Origin: Enterococcus plantarum
GTDB taxonomy: Bacteria; Bacillota; Bacilli; Lactobacillales; Enterococcaceae
Reading direction: 5' to 3'
DNA: 64,000 bases
Assembly: GCF_001730295.1 (NCBI RefSeq)
Contig: NZ_MIKA01000023.1
Coordinates: 1 to 64,000, forward strand
The number at the start of each line of letters is the position of its first letter. The stretch's first letter is position 1. Positions 58,843 through 64,000 of the stretch are shown here, in pieces. The translations under genes and the position numbers were made by a program. The notes below the pieces were generated by a model. That model made no database searches. It worked only from the letters and a program-made list of their open reading frames with translations, and had not been told where the DNA came from.

Positions 58843-58859
58843 AAGTCTCTCCTCCTGTA

Positions 58860-59402
58860 GTACAAAAAAACATAAATCAATATTACCACAAGAGAACTAT
58901 TAAGTCTATTTAGTTTGAAAAACCATTCTTTTTATGTAAAAATAATTAATAAATAGAATATAATTACATTTTAATTGTTATTTTATTTTTTCTAACATTA
59001 TAAATATTTCCCTTAATTATTAGTTATATTATGTAGTTATCATACTTGATTCGTAAAACTCTATTGTATTCGTATTAGGTCAAACCTTATACGAAGATAA
59101 AACCAATCCTTTTCCTTTATCTTGATGCATTATCCAATTGTAAATAAACTTCGCATTAATTAGGATAAAATAACATTTTTCAAAAAATAAATAATATTAA
59201 AATAATGAAGAAGCACTTGAAGTGAATAAAAAAAATTTGATGAAAAGATGTTTTTTAGATCTTTCATTACTAAAAAAATGTTCAGTCTGTTTTAGATATG
59301 AAATTTTAGTTTATGCTAAAAATGAAGAAATATAATGTCATGAAGAAACTAGATTTTGAAGAGTTATCCGTTTATCTTTCTTATTCTATTCACGTTTGAG
59401 CA
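58860..59402. other. AT-rich intergenic region without recognisable gene
   Basis: About 540 bp of very A/T-rich DNA between the acyltransferase gene and the SRP RNA terminator. A 31-codon frame starting at ATG 59240 has no ribosome site. No repeats or RNA motifs are convincing. Confidence 0.6.
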
Positions 59403-59430
59403 AATAAAAAAACAGACCTAAAAGTCTGTT
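59403..59430 (-). terminator. terminator of the SRP RNA gene
   Basis: Minus strand: AACAGAC (59430-59424), loop, GTCTGTT (59417-59411), then T tract. Confidence 0.88.
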
Positions 59431-59439
59431 GTTACGCTT

Positions 59440-59533
59440 TATCAATCAGACACATGGCGGCACCTACTTAGTGCTGCTTCCTTCCGGATCTGACACGCTT
59501 CGTAAGCCCACCATTGTCCTAGCCTTTCGGCAA
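59440..59533 (-). ncRNA. ffs: signal recognition particle RNA (4.5S, small type)
   Basis: Minus strand: GATCCGGAAGGAAGCAGCAC, the universally conserved SRP domain IV loop, within a long hairpin whose arms are AGGACAATGGTGG and CCGCCATGTGTCT. The short form, without an Alu domain, fits Lactobacillales. The ends are estimates. tadA is upstream on the same strand, the conserved Gram-positive neighbour. Confidence 0.95.
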
Positions 59534-59538
59534 GATTT

Positions 59539-59544
59539 AGTATA
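59539..59544 (-). promoter_or_regulatory. -10 of the SRP RNA gene
   Basis: TATACT on the minus strand, about 6 nt before the estimated RNA start. The -35 (TAGCCA) is poor; the promoter lies just inside or past the end of tadA. Confidence 0.55.
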
Positions 59545-59564
59545 CCGCATTTTTTGATGCTTGG

Positions 59565-60077
59565 CTAGTCTTTCTGTCGATTTTTTAAAAGTTTCTTTTC
59601 TTCCCTTAGTTTTCTAAAAAAATTTGAGAGTAAATCGCCGCATTCTTGCTCCAAAACTCCAGCTTCAACATAGGCTACATGATTGAATCGTTGATCTTCC
59701 AGTAAGTTCATCAAGGTTCCTGCTGTTCCGCCTTTTGGGTCTTTTGCACCATAATAAACTTCATTGACTCTTGAAAGAATCATTGCACCACTACACATTG
59801 GACAAGGCTCTAACGTAACAAATAATTGAGCACGTTCTAAACGCCAATTGTCGATTGCTGCACACGCCTCTTTGATTGCATACATTTCTGCATGGGCTGT
59901 TGCATCTTGACTTGCTTCTCTAAGATTATGTCCACGTCCAATGATTTCTCCGTCTAAAACAACAATAGCCCCAATTGGTACTTCTTTTATGGCTTCTGCT
60001 TTTTTTGCTTCTTTGATAGCGTGCAGCATAAACGTTTCTTTTTCTTCTATCGTTAGACTGCTTGTCTTTTCATTCAA
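59565..60077 (-). CDS. tadA: tRNA-specific adenosine deaminase
   Basis: Makes inosine 34 in tRNA-Arg(ACG). 170 residues. Zinc/catalytic motifs HAEMYAI (H and E) and PCPMCSGAM (two Cys), plus GAKDPKGGTAGTLMNLL, specific to TadA. The start is TTG at 60077, 10 nt after GAGG; the ATG nearby is out of frame. It is divergent from the PucR-type regulator. Confidence 0.95.
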   Translation of the reverse strand: MNEKTSSLTIEEKETFMLHAIKEAKKAEAIKEVPIGAIVVLDGEIIGRGHNLREASQDATAHAEMYAIKEACAAIDNWRLERAQLFVTLEPCPMCSGAMILSRVNEVYYGAKDPKGGTAGTLMNLLEDQRFNHVAYVEAGVLEQECGDLLSNFFRKLREEKKLLKNRQKD

Positions 60078-60146
60078 GCGATTTCCGCCTCTCGTTCTTT
60101 ATACTTTTATCTTATTCATGGTACAATAAATTAGTGAGGTGTGTCT

Positions 60147-61001
60147 ATGACTATTGAAGAATTAATTACATTATATCCTAACGGAAAAATCCAGCAAGCC
60201 AAGGGCACAAACAATGCTCTATCATTGCCGATTGATGGAAAATACTTTGTCCTTGATAAAGCACTGTTACGAGAAACAGAAATTCATTTATTAAAATCAT
60301 TGTTCCCTGAAAATGAATATTTTGTTGATCAAAACAAACATCCTTGGTTTGGCTATCTATTCGATCGAACACCCCTTAACCTAGAAGGAACATTTCGTAT
60401 CATACAATTTCAATTAAAAAAACCAAAAGCCTTTTTACAATCTGAATGGGAAACTAGCATTGAAGAAATCTTCCCAAATCTTGATGATTTCTTTTTTATC
60501 AGCGAGAATGATGGCGCTTTAATTGAAAAATATGAAAAAAACTATTATAAATTAGAAGAATTACAAAGTATATTTTTAACTTTGGACGCTGATTTCGATT
60601 CTTCTACGACAGCTTTTATTGGTAATTTTTTCCCAGCCAATGAACACTTACCTGCATTATTTAAAGAAGAACAACAGATATTTCAGACCGAAGCGGATCC
60701 TATTCGCGGGAAATCGACCTTTTCCTTACCTGATGTGGTATTACATTATTTTACGAAGGACGCGATGAATCAAAGCCAGATCGTTCAGACGTTTGCTAAA
60801 CAACTAGTTTTGACAAGTGAGATACAACAAATTATCCTTGCTCTTTGGCGGAACCAAGGGAATATTAGTTCTACTTCCAAAGATTTATACATGCATCGTA
60901 ATACACTGCATTATCGCTTAGAAAAGTTTTATGAGCAAACAGGCCTTTCTTTAAAACGGATGGATGACCTAGTATTTTGCTATTTATTGATTACAAAATA
61001 A
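60147..61001 (+). CDS. PucR/CdaR-type transcriptional regulator
   Basis: 284 residues, cytoplasmic. The C-terminus (about 228-284) holds the PucR HTH_30 motif: LWRNQGNISSTSKDLYMHRNTLHYRLEKF. The N-terminal 200 residues are a poorly conserved sensory region. Similar to proteins called leucine-rich protein in streptococci. The start is the ATG at 60147, 7 nt after GAGG; an upstream GTG is too close. Target genes unknown. Confidence 0.8.
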   Translation: MTIEELITLYPNGKIQQAKGTNNALSLPIDGKYFVLDKALLRETEIHLLKSLFPENEYFVDQNKHPWFGYLFDRTPLNLEGTFRIIQFQLKKPKAFLQSEWETSIEEIFPNLDDFFFISENDGALIEKYEKNYYKLEELQSIFLTLDADFDSSTTAFIGNFFPANEHLPALFKEEQQIFQTEADPIRGKSTFSLPDVVLHYFTKDAMNQSQIVQTFAKQLVLTSEIQQIILALWRNQGNISSTSKDLYMHRNTLHYRLEKFYEQTGLSLKRMDDLVFCYLLITK

Positions 61002-61043
61002 AATAGTAGGCAACCACTGCGAAAGTGGTTTGCCTACTATTTT
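61000..61043. terminator. bidirectional terminator overlapping two stops
   Basis: Arms 61000-61018 and 61024-61043 (AAAATAGTAGGCA / TGCCTACTATTTT, then ACCACT / AGTGGT with one bulge). It begins inside the regulator's stop codon and ends inside that of the convergent gene. Confidence 0.92.
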
Positions 61044-61377
61044 ACATCATTTCTTCCACAAAACTAACGAAACGATCTTTCAAATTCTCCGTATTGTCTT
61101 TTAAAGACTCACCATAAGAAGATATTTTTTTTCGACCGTCTTTGACTTTACCTAAAACGTTCATCATAGAATCAAGCTCATCATCAGATAAATCATCTAC
61201 AATTCCTAGCAATTTTTCGTTGCCACCAAATTTATCATTTACGAATTTTTTTGCTTTAAATCGATTCGATACGTGGTAAACTTTCTTGACGATTTTCTCA
61301 GATGCAATTACCGCTACTGATACACCTGCTACCGCAGCAATACCTAAACCAATACTAATTTTTGTTGATGTTTTCAT
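61042..61377 (-). CDS. small membrane-anchored protein (YtxH-like)
   Basis: 111 residues. One N-terminal TM (about 7-26, ISIGLGIAAVAGVSVAVIAS), then a charged helical domain with LGIVDDLSDDELDSMMNVLG and repeated Lys/Asp/Asn. Similar in layout to YtxH/general stress small proteins, but I do not recognise a specific family. The start is ATG with GAAGGAG. Confidence 0.75.
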   Translation of the reverse strand: MKTSTKISIGLGIAAVAGVSVAVIASEKIVKKVYHVSNRFKAKKFVNDKFGGNEKLLGIVDDLSDDELDSMMNVLGKVKDGRKKISSYGESLKDNTENLKDRFVSFVEEMM

Positions 61378-61458
61378 TATTTTCAGCTCCTTCTTACTAT
61401 CTATCTTTATGATAACACACTCTCAAAATTTGAGGTAACAAAACAGAATATACCATTC

Positions 61459-62163
61459 TTAATCTCTACGATTGTTTCCGCCAAATAAAATGATCAGGCG
61501 CAGTAATTGTAAAAATGTGGCTAAAGCAGCGGCGACATAGGTCAATGCTGCTGCAAATAATACTTTCCTTGCCATCGGTACTTCTTCTTCTGTCAAAATA
61601 TTGCCATCTGATAGAATTTTTAACGCTCTACGAGACGCATTAAACTCTACTGGTAAAGTCACTAATTGGAAAAGTAATGCCAAAGAAAACGCCAAAATCC
61701 CAATATTGATCAATGTTTGGTTCCAACTAAGTAGTACGCCGACTAAAATAATTGGAAATGACAGCGCGGAGCCAAAATTGGCTACTGGAACGATTGCAGC
61801 ACGAATTTTCAATGGGCTATACCCGGTATGATCTTGCACGGCATGCCCACATTCATGCGCTGCTACTCCAATTGCTGCAACAGATGTTGACTGAGCCGTC
61901 GCTTCTGATAAACTTAATATCTTGTTGCCAGAATTATAATTGTCAGTCAAATCTCCTGTAATTTGTTGCACACCGACATCATTGATCTGTTCTTTTTGCA
62001 AAATGTATTGAGCGGCTTTTGTGCCGGTTACATTGTTTCGGCTTTGAATTTTGTTATATTTTCTAAACGTACTATTTACGTAAGCTGACGCAGCCATTGA
62101 AATCAACAATCCTACAATCACTAAGATATAGGTTGGATCAAATAGTGCATAAAAAGGCATCAT
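61459..62163 (-). CDS. neutral zinc metallopeptidase (YugP-like)
   Basis: 234-residue membrane protease. TM near the N-terminus (about 10-27), zinc site HECGH in GVAAHECGHAVQDHTGYSPLKIRAA, further TMs (about 130-175) and LPVEFNASRRAL, the conserved third-ligand region. Matches the Zn_peptidase_2 family. Cytoplasmic-membrane protease of unknown substrate. The start is ATG with GGAGGAATG; two adjacent ATGs exist. Confidence 0.9.
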   Translation of the reverse strand: MMPFYALFDPTYILVIVGLLISMAASAYVNSTFRKYNKIQSRNNVTGTKAAQYILQKEQINDVGVQQITGDLTDNYNSGNKILSLSEATAQSTSVAAIGVAAHECGHAVQDHTGYSPLKIRAAIVPVANFGSALSFPIILVGVLLSWNQTLINIGILAFSLALLFQLVTLPVEFNASRRALKILSDGNILTEEEVPMARKVLFAAALTYVAAALATFLQLLRLIILFGGNNRRD

Positions 62164-62345
62164 TTTTTCATTCCTCCTGTTCTTTACTTCATTGTATCAT
62201 GAGTTTCTAAAAAAAGTATAACTATACCTTGACGAATTTATGAACTCTAAAAATGTTTCTCTAACAAAATTGTCACATTATTTTAAGATAATCCGATGGC
62301 AAATTTCCTCAAAAACAGGCATACTAGGCATAAGAGGTGACGACA

Positions 62346-62699
62346 ATGAAAAAATTTTTATTTTTTATCTTACCATTCATCCTTTTAACAGCAGGTGTTT
62401 GGTTTGGTTATGATTATTATTTTGGTGGCAAGGATTATTATACTCGTGTTGGAGAACCAGTTGAGGTAAGTACTGGAAAGTTTTCAAACGGTGAGAAATA
62501 TACAGAGTATGACTATGAGCACACCGCATTTGATGAAAAAGGCGAAAAAACAGTTCAAAAAACATACGAAGTTAGAGCAAAACCATTGCGAATCAATGCT
62601 TATTTAAAATTAAAAATCAATCCTAGAAAAGGTGTTCTCAGCTGGGAAGAAGTTCCTGAAAAAGATGTTCCTAAAAAAGCGTTGGAAAAATTAAACTAA
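62346..62699 (+). CDS. YxeA family protein (DUF1093)
   Basis: 117 residues. Signal peptide/TM (about 4-22), then an OB-like domain with YYTRVGEPVEVSTGKFSNGEKYTEYDY and LRINAYLKLKINPRKGVLSWEEV, typical of YxeA. Predicted secreted or membrane-attached, function unknown; B. subtilis yxeA lies in an iron/bacitracin-related region. The ATG at 62346 is 8 nt after AGAGG. Confidence 0.85.
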   Translation: MKKFLFFILPFILLTAGVWFGYDYYFGGKDYYTRVGEPVEVSTGKFSNGEKYTEYDYEHTAFDEKGEKTVQKTYEVRAKPLRINAYLKLKINPRKGVLSWEEVPEKDVPKKALEKLN

Positions 62700-62703
62700 G
62701 ACT

Positions 62704-62752
62704 AAAAAGAGGGTGGAACGTGACTCGTAGAGTCATGTCCTACCCCTTTTTT
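62704..62752. repeat. dispersed hairpin repeat, copy 4 (bidirectional terminator)
   Basis: AAAAAGAGGGTGGAACGTGA then CTCGTAGAGTCATGTCC and TACCCCTTTTTT: arms of about 22 nt with few mismatches between convergent genes. It shares GTGACTC/GAGTCAYGTCC with the elements at 19218 and 63895. Confidence 0.75.
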
Positions 62753-62754
62753 AG

Positions 62755-63759
62755 TTACAGTTGATTACTAATTTTTTCAATATTTTTCAACACAATCGAT
62801 ACGGTACCATCTGGGTTGTTCACAAATTCGATTAGATCGCCATTTCGATAAACTTCTATCGGTACGATCAATTCGATCCCATTGCTCATTTTTAATTTTT
62901 GCTTCCCAAATTTTTTCTCTGAAATTTCTCTAGCTTCTCGAACTGGAGGTGTTTTATCAACAAATTTTGATTCATTGACTTCATCTTGATACGCCATCCG
63001 TGCTGAAATATTTTCTTTAAAAACTAACTCAGCCACTTGTTCATTGTCGATCGTTCCAGTTTCTTCAATACTTTCATACACGGCTTCTTTCACAGAAGCA
63101 ATCAACTCAAATTCATCTTCATTAAATTTTTTACCAATTCGTTTCACCGCTTTTTTGATTTCTTTCATATTTTCTTCTATAGAAGGAGCTGGCTGTGATT
63201 CAATCACTTTTTCTGAAAAATACCACACTTTTTCCCCTGAAAACTCATAACGTTTTTCTAGGAGCTCGTATGCTAAAGTATCTAGGTTGACGGTCATTCC
63301 TTCATCAGGCTTTTGTGATTTCGAAGGTAAAATAGCTCGATTGATGATCAATTTGTTATAAACAGCCTCATCTTCATAATCCACATAATGAGTGTAGCTT
63401 TCTTTATAGTTTAATTTGATCATTGCTAAATGCATCACCGTATCTAATTCGTATAAGATGAAAAGAACATCTGCACTCGGCGCATCTTCACTACCAGAAT
63501 ACACATCATACCAGTGTTGAGCCAACTGTTGACTTTTTTGAATAAAATCATTAGGAATTCCTCTCATTTTATCAACAAAAGAACTTTCCTCTGCTAAAAT
63601 ACCTGTTTTTGTTTGAGCCGTCGAAAGCTTTGTTATCTTACTTGTTAGATAAACACGAATATACTCTGTGGTTAAATCTAATTCCTTTGCTGAAAATACT
63701 GGTGTTCCTGTTTCACGATCAATAATGTGTAAAATTGCACTTTTTAAATAAATATCCAT
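62755..63759 (-). CDS. nucleoid-associated protein (NdpA/YejK-like)
   Basis: 334 residues, family of the 37-kDa nucleoid-associated protein. MDIYLKSAILHIIDRETGTPVFSAKELDL, YELDTVMHLAMIKLNYKESYTHY, and the central KKFNEDEFELIASVKEAVYES segment fit. Cytoplasmic, binds nucleoid; molecular role uncertain. The start is ATG with AAAAGGGAG. Confidence 0.87.
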   Translation of the reverse strand: MDIYLKSAILHIIDRETGTPVFSAKELDLTTEYIRVYLTSKITKLSTAQTKTGILAEESSFVDKMRGIPNDFIQKSQQLAQHWYDVYSGSEDAPSADVLFILYELDTVMHLAMIKLNYKESYTHYVDYEDEAVYNKLIINRAILPSKSQKPDEGMTVNLDTLAYELLEKRYEFSGEKVWYFSEKVIESQPAPSIEENMKEIKKAVKRIGKKFNEDEFELIASVKEAVYESIEETGTIDNEQVAELVFKENISARMAYQDEVNESKFVDKTPPVREAREISEKKFGKQKLKMSNGIELIVPIEVYRNGDLIEFVNNPDGTVSIVLKNIEKISNQL

Positions 63760-63894
63760 CTGTCATTCTCCCTTTTTTTAAGCCCTATTTAGTCTACCCG
63801 AAAGAACAAAAAAAACCAACTATTTTTAGTATGAAAAATAGAATAACTTGTCTCATCTAACTAAAAATAAAACGAGCAAAAGATCGTTCCTACG

Positions 63895-63937
63895 AAAAAA
63901 GGCCAGGACATCACTCTACAGGTCCCAACCTCTTTTT
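63895..63937. repeat. dispersed hairpin repeat, copy 5 (terminator)
   Basis: Minus strand: AAAAAGAGGTTGGGACCTGT then AGAGTGATGTCCTGGCCTTTTTT. GAGGTTGGGAC pairs with GTCCTGGCCTTT (one or two mismatches). It ends the partial gene at the right edge. Confidence 0.72.
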
Positions 63938-63949
63938 ACGCACTTCTTA

Positions 63950-64000
63950 TTATTTTTCTTCAGCAAACAAGTTCCCCGTCGCTTCATCGACAGGATCAAG
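63950..64000 (-). CDS. C-terminal end of a gene running off the right edge
   Basis: The minus strand reads LDPVDEATGNLFAEEK then TAA. The reading frame is open to the window end, and a terminator-like repeat follows. Only 16 residues are seen; I cannot name the protein. Confidence 0.5.
   Translation of the reverse strand, partial: LDPVDEATGNLFAEEK

Noticed and set aside
59240-59335. 31-codon frame in the AT-rich region
   Set aside because: No ribosome site or promoter; composition like the surrounding non-coding DNA.

Overview
The window is a low-GC Firmicutes chromosome segment that reads as Enterococcus, close to but not identical with E. faecalis. Indicators are an EtaRS-type two-component system beside gnd, a PBP4/PBP5-type low-affinity penicillin-binding protein, a CLC-F antiporter matching the Enterococcus casseliflavus protein at its diagnostic residues, and enterococcal-style intergenic hairpin repeats. 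Nearly all genes look chromosomal and housekeeping. I see no transposase, integrase, phage, plasmid, tRNA or CRISPR array.

Layout. 1-400 (minus): head of an rRNA operon, with tandem promoters, leader and the first bases of 16S rRNA running off the left edge. 0.6-8.3 kb: etaRS-like regulators, gnd, yceD-rpmF, an orphan ABC ATPase, recQ. 8.4-18.5 kb: typA, a UPF0223/inositol-phosphatase pair, a CLC-F fluoride/proton antiporter, a MATE exporter, an HD hydrolase, two divergent aromatic-acid-exporter-type membrane proteins, and flotillin with its NfeD partner. 19-24.8 kb: an ABC ATPase with a giant FtsX-type permease, a membrane-anchored nuclease and a small acidic protein.

24.8-40.8 kb is a purine block. 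Two minus-strand operons, purEKB and purCSQLFMNHD, encode all steps from PRPP to IMP. Each starts at a promoter with a pair of inverted PurR boxes in near-identical geometry. An unknown plus-strand gene and a repeat element lie between them. Next to them is the salvage operon xpt-pbuX under a guanine riboswitch. De novo synthesis (PurR/PRPP) and salvage (guanine) therefore respond to different signals side by side.

40.9-52.9 kb: cell-wall genes (NlpC/P60 with three ChW repeats, GH73 glucosaminidase), small unknown genes, a Gfo/Idh/MocA oxidoreductase behind a structured leader, argS behind an arginine T-box, the tRNA t6A operon tsaB-rimI-rimI-tsaD, and the PBP4/PBP5-type transpeptidase. 53-56.6 kb: a ydjI-ydjG-ydjH membrane module without its PspA partner. 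56.7-64 kb: a DUF5067 lipoprotein, an AT-rich acyltransferase islet, the SRP RNA beside tadA, a PucR-type regulator, a YugP-like protease, a YxeA protein, a nucleoid-associated protein, and the C-terminus of one more gene at the right edge.

Most operons are bounded by strong intrinsic terminators. Five of the hairpins belong to one recognisable dispersed repeat family.
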